A DNA stretch of 64,000 nucleotides, from NCBI RefSeq assembly GCF_030684215.1, contig NZ_JAUXOV010000040.1:48655-112654 (forward strand), in the 5' to 3' direction. A program made the translations under genes and the position numbers. The stretch is from Pseudotabrizicola sp. Lineage in GTDB: Bacteria > Pseudomonadota > Alphaproteobacteria > Rhodobacterales > Rhodobacteraceae. Numbering within the stretch: position 1 is the stretch's first letter; every line of letters begins with the position of its first letter. The notes under the pieces are model-generated. The model ran no database searches, was not told the DNA's origin, and worked only from the letters and a program-made list of their open reading frames with translations. This document shows, piece after piece, positions 38,630-47,758 of this stretch.

Positions 38630-41188
38630 ATGACAGACGCCCGCGCCATTCACCTTGCCGATTACCAGCCGTTTTCGCACCTGATCGAACATGTCGCGCT
38701 GACCTTTCACCTGTCGCCAAACGCAACCCGCGTGCAGGCGCGGCTAGCGGTGCGGCCAAATCCCGCGCGGGAGCAGGGGCTTGATCTGCGGCTGGATGGC
38801 GAAGGCTTGCGGCTGGTGCGGTTGGCGGTAGATGGGCGGGAGTTGACCGTACAGCCCGATGAAACCGGCCTCACGATCCGGGCGGCGGACCTTCCCGACA
38901 CAGCTTTCGTGCTGGAAACCGAGGTGGAAATCGCGCCCGAGGGCAATACCGCGCTGGAAGGGCTGTATATGTCGCGCGGCATGTATTGTACCCAATGTGA
39001 GGCGGAGGGTTTTCGCAAGATCACCTTTTACCCCGACCGCCCCGATGTGATGGCGCGGTTCCGGGTGCGGGTGAATGGTGATCATCCGGTGCTATTGTCG
39101 AACGGCAATCTGGTGGATCAAGGGCCGGGATGGACCGAATGGGATGACCCATGGCCCAAACCTGCCTATCTGTTCGCCCTTGTCGCGGGCGATCTGCGCG
39201 CCCATTCCGCCACGTTCCGCACTTTGTCAGGCCGCGATGTCGCGCTGAACATCTGGGTACGTCCGGGGGATGAGGGGCGCTGTGCCTATGCGATGGACAG
39301 CCTGATCCGGTCGATGAAGTGGGATGAACAGGTCTACGGCCGCGAATACGACTTGGATATTTTCAACATTGTGGCAGTTGATGACTTCAATATGGGCGCC
39401 ATGGAGAACAAGGGATTGAACATTTTCAACTCCAAGTTCGTTTTGGCCAGCCCCGAGACGGCGACCGATGACGACTTCGCCCGGATCGAGGCGATCATCG
39501 CGCATGAGTACTTTCACAACTGGACCGGCAACCGCATCACCTGCCGCGACTGGTTTCAGCTGTGCCTGAAAGAAGGGCTTACGGTGTACCGCGATCAGCA
39601 GTTCACCGGCGATATGCGGTCCCATGCGGTAAAGCGGATCGAGGATGTGCTGATGCTGCGCGCCCGTCAGTTCCGCGAGGATCAGGGGCCGCTGTCCCAT
39701 GCGGTGCGCCCCGAATCTTATGTAGAGATTAATAACTTCTACACCGCGACGATCTACGAAAAGGGCGCCGAGGTGATCGGGATGCTGCGCCGTCTGGTGG
39801 GCGACGATGGCTATGCGCGCGCGCTCGATCTGTATTTCGACCGGCATGATGGGCAGGCCGCCACGATCGAAGATTGGTTGTGCGTGTTCCAAGATGCCAC
39901 AGGCCGGGATATGACCCAGTTCAAACGCTGGTATTCCGAAGCGGGGACGCCCCGGCTGAAGGTGTCAGATGACTTTAACAACGACACCTATACTCTTCAT
40001 TTCGAACAGGAAAATCCTGCTACACCCGGACAGCCGGTCAAAGGGGCCAAAGTTCTGCCCATTGCCGTGGGTCTGTTGAACCCCAATGGCGATGAGGTGC
40101 TGCCGACCACGGTTCTGGAAATGACGCATATGCGGCAGTCCTTTGCCTTTGAGGGGTTGGCGACGCGGCCTGTCGCCTCGGTGCTGCGTGGGTTTTCTGC
40201 GCCCGTGGTGCTGGAACGCGCGGTCAGTGCCGAAGAGCGGGCGTTCTTGCTGGCCCACGATACTGACCCGTTCAACAAATGGGAAGCCGGGCGCGCCTTG
40301 GCCAAGGATCTGCTAGCGCGGATGGTGACCGAGGGCGCGGCCATCGGGCCGGGCTGGCTGGAAGCGATGGCGCGGGTGGCGCAGGATGGCAGCCTGGATC
40401 CGGCCTTCCGCGCGCTGTGTCTGCGCTTGCCATCCGAGGATGACATGGCACAAACGCAGCACGCAGCTGGCCATGTGCCTGATCCTGCTGGCATTTACGC
40501 GGGGCGCAGACGGATGGGTGATGCGCTTGCCCGGCGGCTGGCACCCGATTTGCCGGGGTTGATCGCATCCTTGGCCGAGCCGGGGCCGTTTACCCCTGAT
40601 GCCCGTGCCGCAGGTCGTCGCGCGCTTCGGTTGGCGGCGCTGTCGCTGCTGTCGCGCGTCGATGGCGGCACGGCGGCGCGCGCCGCCTATCGCGCGGCTG
40701 ACAACATGACCGAGGAGGTGGGCGCGCTGTCTTGCCTGCTCGATATCGGGCAGGGTGCAGAGGAATTGGCGCGGTTTGAGGCGCGCTGGCGTTCCGACCG
40801 CAATGTGATGGACAAGTGGTTCGCGCTGCAAATCGCCTATGCCGCGCCCGACCGCGCAGCGGAAGTGACGCAGACCCTGACCCAGCACCCGGATTTCGAC
40901 TGGAAGAACCCCAACCGCTTTCGCAGCGTGATCGGTGCGCTGTCGGGCCATCATGCGGGCTTTCACCACAGCAGCGGCGCGGGCTATGCCCTTGTGGCGG
41001 AATGGCTTTTGCGGCTGGACCCGCTGAACCCGCAAACGGCGGCGCGCATGTCCACCGCCTTTGACACATGGCCGCGCTATGATGCCGACCGTCAGGCCAT
41101 GGTGCGCGAGGCATTGCAGCGGATGCTGGCCACCGATGGGCTAAGCCGTGATCTGACCGAAATGGCGGTGCGGATGCTGGGCGATTAG
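38630..41188 (+). CDS. pepN: Aminopeptidase N (M1 zinc metallopeptidase)
   Basis: PepN trims N-terminal residues from peptides in the cytoplasm. The 852-residue protein is close to the E. coli length. The substrate-binding GAMENKGLNIFN motif comes first and the zinc motif HEYFHNWTGNRI (HExxH-18-E) follows near residue 293, with the distal Glu in CLKEGLTVYRDQ. I chose the ATG at 38630 because GGAGG stands 7 nt upstream. It is divergent from the photolyase gene. Confidence 0.96.
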   Translation: MTDARAIHLADYQPFSHLIEHVALTFHLSPNATRVQARLAVRPNPAREQGLDLRLDGEGLRLVRLAVDGRELTVQPDETGLTIRAADLPDTAFVLETEVEIAPEGNTALEGLYMSRGMYCTQCEAEGFRKITFYPDRPDVMARFRVRVNGDHPVLLSNGNLVDQGPGWTEWDDPWPKPAYLFALVAGDLRAHSATFRTLSGRDVALNIWVRPGDEGRCAYAMDSLIRSMKWDEQVYGREYDLDIFNIVAVDDFNMGAMENKGLNIFNSKFVLASPETATDDDFARIEAIIAHEYFHNWTGNRITCRDWFQLCLKEGLTVYRDQQFTGDMRSHAVKRIEDVLMLRARQFREDQGPLSHAVRPESYVEINNFYTATIYEKGAEVIGMLRRLVGDDGYARALDLYFDRHDGQAATIEDWLCVFQDATGRDMTQFKRWYSEAGTPRLKVSDDFNNDTYTLHFEQENPATPGQPVKGAKVLPIAVGLLNPNGDEVLPTTVLEMTHMRQSFAFEGLATRPVASVLRGFSAPVVLERAVSAEERAFLLAHDTDPFNKWEAGRALAKDLLARMVTEGAAIGPGWLEAMARVAQDGSLDPAFRALCLRLPSEDDMAQTQHAAGHVPDPAGIYAGRRRMGDALARRLAPDLPGLIASLAEPGPFTPDARAAGRRALRLAALSLLSRVDGGTAARAAYRAADNMTEEVGALSCLLDIGQGAEELARFEARWRSDRNVMDKWFALQIAYAAPDRAAEVTQTLTQHPDFDWKNPNRFRSVIGALSGHHAGFHHSSGAGYALVAEWLLRLDPLNPQTAARMSTAFDTWPRYDADRQAMVREALQRMLATDGLSRDLTEMAVRMLGD

Positions 41189-41197
41189 AGCGTGTCG

Positions 41198-41221
41198 CGT
41201 GTCATTGGTCACAATGACACG
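41198..41221. terminator. Hairpin between convergent pepN and rlmJ
   Basis: Perfect 10-bp arms CGTGTCATTG/CAATGACACG flank a 4-nt GTCA loop, 9 bp after the pepN stop and 8 bp before the rlmJ stop. No strong T run follows on either strand. It is best read as a shared end-of-transcript hairpin. Confidence 0.5.
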
Positions 41222-41229
41222 TGAGTGTG

Positions 41230-42009
41230 TTAACCCAGCTTGCGAAACAAGGCGCTCAGCCGCTTTGTCTGATCCTCAATCCCGAAGGGCGGGTTTATCA
41301 TCACCATGCCTGACCCTTCCATCCGGTGCCCATCGCGCACAGGGGGAAAGCGCACCTCGTGGATCAGCGCCTCGGGTGCCATCGCCTTTATCTCGGCCAG
41401 CATCGGCTTGTGATAGCCTTCGCGCAGGATCGGATACCACAGGTAAATCAGACCCACATTCCATTTGCGGTGCAACTGGCCCAGCACGCGGGGGATCGTC
41501 TCATAGTCGGTTTTGACCTCGTAGGACGGATCGATCAGCACCATTCCGCGCCGGGGCGTCGGCGGGCAGATCGACACAGCCTTGGCAAGACCATCCTCGT
41601 GATACACCTTGGCGCCAAAGGGGGCTGCGGCATAATCCAGTGCGGCATGTTCCTGCGGGTGCAACTCGCAGAGGTGCATGCTGTCGATGTCACGCAAGAG
41701 ATGCCCAGCGATCAGCGGGCTGCCGGGATAGGCGTTCGGCCCGCGTTGTTCGCGGGTTGCGGCCAGTGCGCGAGTATAAGGATGGGTGGCGGGAAACCAG
41801 CCTTCGGCAATGGCGATGCCCTTTGCTGCCTCGCCGGTTTTCACCGCCTCGGGGGCGGTCAGGTCATAGAGACCCCGCCCCGCGTGGGTTTCCACATAGG
41901 TTAGCGGTTTGTCCTTGCGGGTCAGATAATCCAGCGTCCACGCGAGCAAAGCGTGCTTATGGACATCGGCAAGGTTTCCGGCGTGATACAGGTGTTGATA
42001 TGACAGCAT
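41230..42009 (-). CDS. rlmJ: RlmJ, 23S rRNA adenine-2030 N6-methyltransferase
   Basis: RlmJ methylates A2030 of 23S rRNA. The 259-residue protein starts MLSYQHLYHAGNLADVHKH, the family signature. It has the SAM-binding fold around ELHPQEHAALDYAAAPFG and the catalytic VLIDPSYEVKTDYE motif with its DPPY-like DPSY. Length and motifs are all as expected. A GC-rich inverted repeat lies upstream of its start. Confidence 0.94.
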   Translation of the reverse strand: MLSYQHLYHAGNLADVHKHALLAWTLDYLTRKDKPLTYVETHAGRGLYDLTAPEAVKTGEAAKGIAIAEGWFPATHPYTRALAATREQRGPNAYPGSPLIAGHLLRDIDSMHLCELHPQEHAALDYAAAPFGAKVYHEDGLAKAVSICPPTPRRGMVLIDPSYEVKTDYETIPRVLGQLHRKWNVGLIYLWYPILREGYHKPMLAEIKAMAPEALIHEVRFPPVRDGHRMEGSGMVMINPPFGIEDQTKRLSALFRKLG

Positions 42010-42053
42010 GCCATCGCCCTAGCAGGCGCAGGGCTGCGCTGCAAGAGTAGGGG

Positions 42054-42117
42054 GTAGGGCGGGGTTCACCCCGCCTTTCGCTCCGGCACGCGCAAGGCGG
42101 GGTAAACCCCGCCCTAC
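42054..42117. repeat. Inverted repeat, second copy of the cobS-cobT element
   Basis: Arms at 42054-42077 and 42094-42117 (24 bp) are complementary with one mismatch and a 16-nt spacer. The arms share 22 bp (ignoring a single G/A change) with the element at 29548-29604, but the spacers are unrelated. The right arm supplies the TAG stop codon of the DUF4169 gene. Its arms confirm a dispersed palindromic family in this genome. Confidence 0.85.
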
Positions 42118-42290
42118 GGCTCGCGTTTGTGGGCTGCATGATCGCGGGTGGTTTTCTCTGCCTCGGCCTTTTGCCGGTCGCGCTCGGACCGGGTCAGGCC
42201 GAACTTTGCCGCGTTCTCATCACCTTGCGCGCGGGCCGCTTTGCGGGCGGCCTGCTTTTTCTTCTGGCGCAGGTTGATGATGTCCGCCAT
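42114..42290 (-). CDS. DUF4169 family small basic protein
   Basis: This 58-residue protein is read from ATG at 42290 to TAG at 42114. It opens [20 protein letters not shown], is very rich in Lys, Arg and Ala, and contains the LTRSERDRQKAEAE segment. That pattern is characteristic of DUF4169, a family widespread in Rhodobacterales with unknown function. It overlaps the fumC stop by one base (TGATG) and so is coupled to fumC. Its stop codon lies inside the palindromic repeat. Confidence 0.82.
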   Translation of the reverse strand: MADIINLRQKKKQAARKAARAQGDENAAKFGLTRSERDRQKAEAEKTTRDHAAHKREP

Positions 42291-43693
42291 CAGCCTTTCG
42301 GGCCGATCATGTCTTCGGGCCGCACGACGCGGTCGAAGGTTTCGCCATCGACAAAGCCAAGCGCAATCGCTTCCTCGCGCAGGGTGGTGCCGTTTTTGTG
42401 TGCAGTTTTCGCGACCTTTGTGGCGTTGTCGTAGCCGATGGTAGGTGCCAGCGCCGTGACCAGCATCAGCGATTCCTTCATCAGTTTGTCGATGCGCGCC
42501 ACATTGGCTTGGGTGCCCACAACCATGTTGTCGGTGAAGGACGCGGCCGCATCGCCCAAAAGCTGCATGGATTGCAACAGGTTATACGACATCATCGGGT
42601 TATAGACGTTCAACTCGAAATGGCCCTGCGATCCGGCAAAGCCGATGGCGGCATCGTTACCCATGACATGCGCGCAGACCATGGTCAGCGCCTCGGCTTG
42701 TGTCGGGTTCACCTTGCCCGGCATGATCGACGATCCGGGCTCATTTTCTGGCAGGATCAACTCACCCAGACCCGATCGCGGGCCAGAGCCCAGAAGGCGC
42801 AGGTCATTGGCGATTTTGAACAGGCTGGCGGCCACGGTTTTCAGGGCGCCGGAAAACATCACCATGGCATCATGCGCGGCGAGTGCTTCAAACTTGTTGG
42901 GCGCGGTCACGAAGGGCAGGCCGGTGATTTCGGCAATGGCTGCTGCCACGCGAGTATCCCAGCCAACACGGGTGTTCAGGCCGGTGCCAACGGCGGTGCC
43001 TCCCTGGGCCAGCTCATACATGTCGGGCAGACACATTTTCACCCGCTCGATGCCCTTTTCGACCTGCTTGGCATAACCGCCGAATTCCTGACCAAGTGTC
43101 AGCGGCGTTGCATCCTGCGTATGGGTGCGGCCGATCTTGATGATATCCTTGAACTCTTCGGATTTTGCGGCAAGAGCTGCATGCAGCTTTTCCAGGCCCG
43201 GCAGCAGCACGTCACGCGCCATCATGCCGGTCGCCACATGCATCGCGGTGGGAAAGGTGTCGTTGCTGGACTGGCCCATATTTACATGGTCATTCGGGTG
43301 GACAGGTCTTTTCGACCCCATCACCCCACCCAGTATTTCAATTGCGCGGTTCGAGATCACCTCATTCGCGTTCATGTTGCTTTGCGTGCCGGACCCGGTT
43401 TGCCAGACCACCAGCGGGAAATTGTCGTCGAACTTGCCGTCGATCACCTCGGTGGCGGCAGCGGCAATCGCATTGCCCAACTCTGCCGGGATGTCGCCTT
43501 GGTCGATGTTGACCAGCGCGCAAGCCTTCTTGATCACCCCCAAGGCGCGGATGATGGCAACTGGCTGCTTTTCCCAGCCAATCGGGAAGTTGATGATAGA
43601 GCGCTGAGTCTGCGCGCCCCAGTATTTGTCGGCGGGAACGTCCAGCGGGCCAAAGCTGTCGGTCTCAGAGCGGGTATTTTGGGTGGCGGACAT
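42290..43693 (-). CDS. fumC: Class II fumarate hydratase
   Basis: FumC interconverts fumarate and malate in the TCA cycle without a metal. The 467-residue protein has the expected length, the active-site motif [19 protein letters not shown] near residue 100 and the superfamily signature [13 protein letters not shown] near residue 320. I chose the ATG at 43693 with a CAGGAGG site 8 nt upstream. The DUF4169 gene is translationally linked downstream; sspB lies upstream on the same strand. Confidence 0.97.
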   Translation of the reverse strand: MSATQNTRSETDSFGPLDVPADKYWGAQTQRSIINFPIGWEKQPVAIIRALGVIKKACALVNIDQGDIPAELGNAIAAAATEVIDGKFDDNFPLVVWQTGSGTQSNMNANEVISNRAIEILGGVMGSKRPVHPNDHVNMGQSSNDTFPTAMHVATGMMARDVLLPGLEKLHAALAAKSEEFKDIIKIGRTHTQDATPLTLGQEFGGYAKQVEKGIERVKMCLPDMYELAQGGTAVGTGLNTRVGWDTRVAAAIAEITGLPFVTAPNKFEALAAHDAMVMFSGALKTVAASLFKIANDLRLLGSGPRSGLGELILPENEPGSSIMPGKVNPTQAEALTMVCAHVMGNDAAIGFAGSQGHFELNVYNPMMSYNLLQSMQLLGDAAASFTDNMVVGTQANVARIDKLMKESLMLVTALAPTIGYDNATKVAKTAHKNGTTLREEAIALGFVDGETFDRVVRPEDMIGPKG

Positions 43694-43809
43694 CTGCAAG
43701 CCTCCTGATTTTGCTGCCCCGTCCTTACGGTGCGGGCGCAGAAAAATCAATTGGCATACCGTCGCATACTGCGAGGAATGCGCATCGTATTATCCGAATG
43801 CACAAGGCG

Positions 43810-44256
43810 CTATTGTTTGCGGAACTTGTCCAGGCTGACGACCTCGGCATCGTGCTGCGGCGGCGGATCATCGTCTTCGTCGTCCTCGTCGTCTTCGTCC
43901 TCGGCATGGCTTTCAAAGCGCAGGCCAAATTCCACAGACGGATCAACAAAGGTGCGCACCGCGTCAAAGGGAATCACCATCGGTTCGGGCTGATTGCCGA
44001 AATTCAGCGTGATGGTGAAGCCTTCGTCGGTCACGGTCAGGTTTTCAAACCAGTGCTGAATCACGATGGTCATTTCAGCCGGATAGCGGGCTTTCAGCCA
44101 ATCGGCCATCTCCACCTCTGGGTGGGTGGTATCAAAGGTGATGAAGAAATGATGCGCACCGGGCAGGCCATTCTTGCCCACATCCGCCAGGACGGACTGG
44201 ATCAGGCTGCGCATTGCGCGATGCATCAGATTTCCGTAATCAATCGACCGCGCCAT
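43810..44256 (-). CDS. sspB: SspB-type ClpXP adaptor
   Basis: SspB tethers ssrA-tagged and other substrates to the ClpXP protease. The 148-residue protein is of the alphaproteobacterial form, with the folded core including FFITFDTTHPEVEMADWL and MTIVIQHWFENL, an acidic linker (EDEDDEDDEDDD, about residues 118-129), and a C-terminal VVSLDKFRKQ that fits the ClpX-binding tail. The acidic linker and tail are the elements that let the adaptor deliver substrates. Confidence 0.93.
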   Translation of the reverse strand: MARSIDYGNLMHRAMRSLIQSVLADVGKNGLPGAHHFFITFDTTHPEVEMADWLKARYPAEMTIVIQHWFENLTVTDEGFTITLNFGNQPEPMVIPFDAVRTFVDPSVEFGLRFESHAEDEDDEDDEDDDPPPQHDAEVVSLDKFRKQ

Positions 44257-44387
44257 TCCGAACCCTCAACTTCTCGCCCTGTCAGCATAGGGAATTTGAC
44301 CCCGATGAAAAGGGGTCAGACGGCACTGAATGCGACTGCGTGCGGGGACAGCATGGTAAGAGCGTTGGGATGACCTGTGCCCGATCT

Positions 44388-44420
44388 GAAAACCCCGCCG
44401 AACCTGGGGGATCGGCGGGG
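44388..44420 (-). terminator. Rho-independent terminator, minus strand
   Basis: On the minus strand, a perfect 9-bp stem (CCCCGCCGA with TCGGCGGGG) and 10-nt loop are followed directly by TTTT. It lies 235 bp past the stop of the DsrE-like gene and would end that transcript, or the transcript of a small RNA, before sspB. Confidence 0.7.
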
Positions 44421-44526
44421 AACGTTTGTGTGACGTGTGATTGCAAGCAGCACGTCATCAAGGGCTTGCGCCCCCACAAGCAGCAACACGACCAAAGCCG
44501 CGCCAGATCTGTCTAGGGCCGATTCC

Positions 44527-44542
44527 TTAAGTCGCGGTTAAC
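44527..44542. promoter_or_regulatory. Possible second CtrA-type site
   Basis: TTAAGTCGCGGTTAAC matches TTAA-N7-TTAA exactly and TTAAC-N5-GTTAAC with one mismatch. It lies 271 bp before sspB on its strand and 114 bp past the DsrE-like stop. The target is unclear, so I rate it lower than the site at 23465. Confidence 0.4.
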
Positions 44543-44655
44543 GCAGTTGTCACCGACGATCACACGTGCCCGGCGTTTGCCTTCATCTGATACGGCTGTC
44601 TTGTGTTGCGGCCCGGTTCCCCTTTGCGTCATGGAAAACAGGGCCGGTTTCTGGT

Positions 44656-45090
44656 TCAGAAACTCATGACGACGGTGTTATCCGCAATGATGGCACGCGC
44701 TGCGGCGTCGGGTGCGGCAGGAGTTATGCCGTCGATCAGGTCGGATACGTTGCCACCCCGACCGGGCAGATAGATTGCGCAGACCTCGACCTGCACATTG
44801 TGCTGAGTCATCATCATTCGCATCAGCGCTTGCGGGCTTGCATTTTGCGGAGGCTGTCCTGCGGTGGCGGATGCGGGGGCATCGTTTAGCGCAATGTCTG
44901 CTGCGGGCCCACAAAGCAGTATCTGTGCCGCCGCGCCTTGCTGAACCGCGTTCAGTGTCAGCACCATCGCCATTAGCTGGGTCTGCGGTTCCGGAGCGGT
45001 CAGAATGGTGACCAGATTGCGGTGGCCATCGGCAGCAACAGGCAGAGCTGCGGCAAGCGAAAGGACAGCAGCCGTGAGGAACGTTTTCAT
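44656..45090 (-). CDS. Exported DsrE-like family protein
   Basis: This 144-residue protein has a clear signal peptide (MKTFLTAAVLSLAAALPVAA) and a DsrE/YchN-like fold outline: a first strand NLVTILTAPEP, then AQILLCGPAADIAL with a Cys, and the later segment VQVEVCAIYLPGRGG with a second Cys. DsrE relatives carry sulfur as persulfide, but most are cytoplasmic, so an exported version is less common. It follows the cytochrome bd operon on the same strand, 35 bp after the DUF2474 gene. Persulfide handling is inferred. Confidence 0.82.
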   Translation of the reverse strand: MKTFLTAAVLSLAAALPVAADGHRNLVTILTAPEPQTQLMAMVLTLNAVQQGAAAQILLCGPAADIALNDAPASATAGQPPQNASPQALMRMMMTQHNVQVEVCAIYLPGRGGNVSDLIDGITPAAPDAAARAIIADNTVVMSF

Positions 45091-45125
45091 AATATCTCCA
45101 TAGGTTTAAGGATTGAGGTTCGGGG

Positions 45126-45230
45126 TCAGAAAATCATCGCCCGGATGAACAGCGCGACGATCAACAACGTTCCCACGCCCCCCAGCCACAAAGCCGCGAA
45201 CCACAGCGCCTTGCGCAACGTGTTCGACAT
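45126..45230 (-). CDS. DUF2474 CydX-like small subunit
   Basis: This 34-residue protein is a single membrane helix (ALWFAALWLGGVGTLLIVAL) with short ends, encoded directly after cydB and overlapping its stop by one base (TGATG). DUF2474 proteins occupy the place of CydX, which stabilises the heme site of bd oxidases in E. coli. Position and topology support the same role here. Confidence 0.85.
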   Translation of the reverse strand: MSNTLRKALWFAALWLGGVGTLLIVALFIRAMIF

Positions 45231-46234
45231 CAGTGATACCCCCCGGCAGGATCGACCTTGCCGCGGAACACCCAATAGGCATAGGCGGTGTAGGTAAGGA
45301 TCATCGGGACCAGCACCAGCGCACCGACCAACAGGAACCACAGGCTTTCGTCGGGGGCAGCCACATCCCAGATCGTCAGCGAGGGCGGCACCATATAGGG
45401 GTAAAAACTGATCCCCAGCCCGATGAAGCTAAGAGCGAATAGGGTGATCGTTGCCAGAAAAGGCCAGCTGTCGCGCTGTTCGCGCAAACCTTTGATGAAC
45501 ACAAAGGCGGCGGCAAGAATTGCAGCTGGCACCAGAACCGTGAACAGTGCATTGGGAAAACCAAACCAACGGTCCAGATAAAGCGGGTTCAGAAAAGGCG
45601 TGATAAGGCTGACCAGCCCGACCAGCGCCAAAGTCATCCCGCCCGTCCATATCGCGATGCGTTGGGCTACGCTGCGCACGGGTCCATCGGTTTTCATCAC
45701 CAGCCATGTCGCCCCCATCAGGGCATATCCTGCAACCAACGCCACCCCCGTCAGAAGCGAGAACGGTGTCAGCCAGTCCCAGTTTCCGCCTGCGTAGGCG
45801 CGTCCCTCGACGGAAATACCCTGCACCAGCGCGCCCAGTGCCACGCCTTGCGCCAGTGTCGCCACAAGACTGCCGCCAAAAAATGAGAGATCCCAAAGGA
45901 ACTTGCCATCTTTGGTGCGCCAGCGGAATTCAAAAGCCACGCCACGAAACACCAGTGCCAGCAACATGACAATGATCGGGACATAAAGCGCGGGCATCAC
46001 CACGGCATAAGCCAAAGGAAACACGGCAAATAACCCGCCACCACCCAACACAAGCCATGTCTCGTTTCCGTCCCAGACCGGAGCCACCGTGTTCATGGCC
46101 AGATCCTTATCCGCTTCGGACCGCATGAAGGGGAACAGTATACCCACGCCAAGATCAAATCCGTCGAGGATGACATAGGCCAGCACCGCAAAGGCGATCA
46201 GCCCGGCCCAGATAAATGCAAGATCGAACATCAT
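45230..46234 (-). CDS. cydB: Cytochrome bd-type quinol oxidase subunit II
   Basis: Subunit II pairs with CydA in a heme-bd quinol oxidase that reduces oxygen to water and does not pump protons. The 334-residue protein has about eight membrane helices and the CydB motifs LDGFDLGVGILFPF near the N-terminus, GGGGLFAVFPLAYAVVMPALY and VFRGVAFEFRWR. An ATG at 46231 is an equally possible start. It lies 6 bp after cydA and overlaps the DUF2474 gene by one base. Confidence 0.95.
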   Translation of the reverse strand: MMFDLAFIWAGLIAFAVLAYVILDGFDLGVGILFPFMRSEADKDLAMNTVAPVWDGNETWLVLGGGGLFAVFPLAYAVVMPALYVPIIVMLLALVFRGVAFEFRWRTKDGKFLWDLSFFGGSLVATLAQGVALGALVQGISVEGRAYAGGNWDWLTPFSLLTGVALVAGYALMGATWLVMKTDGPVRSVAQRIAIWTGGMTLALVGLVSLITPFLNPLYLDRWFGFPNALFTVLVPAAILAAAFVFIKGLREQRDSWPFLATITLFALSFIGLGISFYPYMVPPSLTIWDVAAPDESLWFLLVGALVLVPMILTYTAYAYWVFRGKVDPAGGYH

Positions 46235-46240
46235 GTCAGG

Positions 46241-47650
46241 TCACTCCGCCGGGATGAATGTGTCGTCGACCGCCGGGGCAGGGGTGATGCCCGCGGCGCG
46301 AGTCGGTCCCAGAACTTCAATCGGGGTGCCCTCATCGGGCCGCTTGCCCATCAGCCGCAGGATGTAGATGGTGCCCGCGCCAAACAGCAGGAAATAGACC
46401 ACGACAAAGGCTACAAGCGATGACGCCACGGCCGCAGCCTGAACCGGAGCCACGCTGTCATTGGTGGACAAAAAACCGTAAACCGTCCATGGCTGCCGCC
46501 CCACTTCGGTGGTGATCCACCCTGCCAGCACTGCGACAAATCCGGCAGGCCCCATGGCAACAGAGGCGCGGTGCAGCCATGGCCTGTCATACATCGCCCC
46601 ACGCCAGCGCAGCACGGCCGCCCAAAGGCCAAGGCCCAGCATGGCAAAGCCGAGGGCCACCATCACCCGGAATGACCAGAACACAATCGCAACCGGCGGA
46701 CGTTCCTCGCGCGGGAAATCCGTGAGACCCGGCAGCGGTGACGACAGATCATGGGTCAGGATCAATGATGACAGATAAGGGATCTGCACTGCATAGCGCA
46801 CGGTTTCACTCTGTGCATCAGGCAAGCCAAACAGGATAAGCGGCGCGCGACCCTCTGGATGCGGATCAAAATGGCCCTCCATCGCGGCAACCTTGGCAGG
46901 TTGATATTTCAGGGTGTTCAGGCCGTGAAAGTCGCCCGCCACAATCTGAAGCGGCGCCACCACAATCAGCATGGCCATCGCCATCGAAAACATGACCCGC
47001 GCTCCTCGGTTTGCACGGTCACGCAGCAGATGCCATGCGCCCACAGACCCCACGACCAGCGCGGTCGTAAGATAGGCCGCCAGCACCATATGAACGAGGC
47101 GATACGGGAAGGACGGGTTGAACACGATGGCCCACCAGTTCACCGGCACAAACTGGCCGACATCATTTATCTCATGGCCCTGCGGCGTCTGCATCCAGCT
47201 GTTGACCGAAAGGATCCAGAACGCCGACCCAAGCGTGCCTATTGCGACCATGAGAGTCGCAAAGAAATGCAGCTTTGGCCCCACTTTTTCACGGCCAAAC
47301 AACATCACCCCAAGGAAACCGGCTTCAAGGAAAAATGCCGACAGCACCTCATAGCCCATCAGCGGCCCGATCACCGGTCCGGCCTTGTCGGAAAACACCG
47401 ACCAGTTGGTACCAAACTGATATGACATCACAATTCCCGACACGACGCCCATGCCAAACGCAACAGCAAAGATCGTTTTCCAGTAGTTGAAAAGCCGGAG
47501 GTAGACGTCGCGCCCCGTCCTCAGATGCAACCCGTTCAGCACGGCCAGATAGCTGGCCAGCCCAATCGAAAAGGCCGGAAAGATGATGTGAAAAGATACG
47601 GTAAAGGCGAACTGGATGCGAGCCAGTTCGATAGCATCAAAGCCGAACAT
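46241..47650 (-). CDS. cydA: Cytochrome bd-type quinol oxidase subunit I
   Basis: Subunit I binds the three hemes and quinol. The 469-residue length and the absence of the long insert fit the short Q-loop, cyanide-insensitive (CioA-like) type. Visible motifs are LARIQFAFTVSFHIIFPAF with a heme His, SFWSFRVMVALG-like WSFRVM, and GWITTEVGRQPW near residue 385. Such oxidases resist cyanide, sulfide and NO. The Rrf2-type regulator upstream is divergent and probably controls this operon. Confidence 0.95.
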   Translation of the reverse strand: MFGFDAIELARIQFAFTVSFHIIFPAFSIGLASYLAVLNGLHLRTGRDVYLRLFNYWKTIFAVAFGMGVVSGIVMSYQFGTNWSVFSDKAGPVIGPLMGYEVLSAFFLEAGFLGVMLFGREKVGPKLHFFATLMVAIGTLGSAFWILSVNSWMQTPQGHEINDVGQFVPVNWWAIVFNPSFPYRLVHMVLAAYLTTALVVGSVGAWHLLRDRANRGARVMFSMAMAMLIVVAPLQIVAGDFHGLNTLKYQPAKVAAMEGHFDPHPEGRAPLILFGLPDAQSETVRYAVQIPYLSSLILTHDLSSPLPGLTDFPREERPPVAIVFWSFRVMVALGFAMLGLGLWAAVLRWRGAMYDRPWLHRASVAMGPAGFVAVLAGWITTEVGRQPWTVYGFLSTNDSVAPVQAAAVASSLVAFVVVYFLLFGAGTIYILRLMGKRPDEGTPIEVLGPTRAAGITPAPAVDDTFIPAE

Positions 47651-47758
47651 TGGTTGGCCTTTCTATTGATATACTTTCAATGAATGAATATAGTGACGCT
47701 GGATCATATTCAAGTTTCATTATGGGACGCGTTGTCACACCCAACAAAGGAGCCTGCC
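47651..47758. promoter_or_regulatory. cydAB/Rrf2 divergent promoter region with palindromes
   Basis: This 108-bp AT-rich gap between divergent cydA and the Rrf2 gene contains an imperfect palindrome TTGATATACTTTCAA (TTGA-N7-TCAA) at 47665-47679, and the inverted pair GAATAT/ATATTC with a 14-nt spacer (47685-47710). It could hold binding sites for the Rrf2 regulator. The first element is one base too long for an FNR box (TTGAT-N4-ATCAA), so it is not scored as one. Confidence 0.45.

Larger units (their letters stand above)
44257..44655. other. 399-bp intergenic region with regulatory structures but no gene
   Basis: I find no convincing coding frame between sspB and the DsrE-like gene. It contains a 7-bp TGACCCC/GGGGTCA hairpin at 44297-44318 near the sspB start, a minus-strand terminator at 44388-44420 and a TTAA-N7-TTAA site at 44527-44542. 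The long gap from the DsrE-like stop to the terminator could carry a small RNA, but no known RNA family (tmRNA, SRP or 6S) was recognised. Confidence 0.6.

Noticed and set aside
44297..44318. TGACCCC/GGGGTCA hairpin before sspB considered as a terminator
   Set aside because: No T run follows and it lies in the sspB leader.
47665..47679. FNR box candidate TTGATATACTTTCAA upstream of cydAB
   Set aside because: The spacing is one base longer than TTGAT-N4-ATCAA; kept only as a palindrome.
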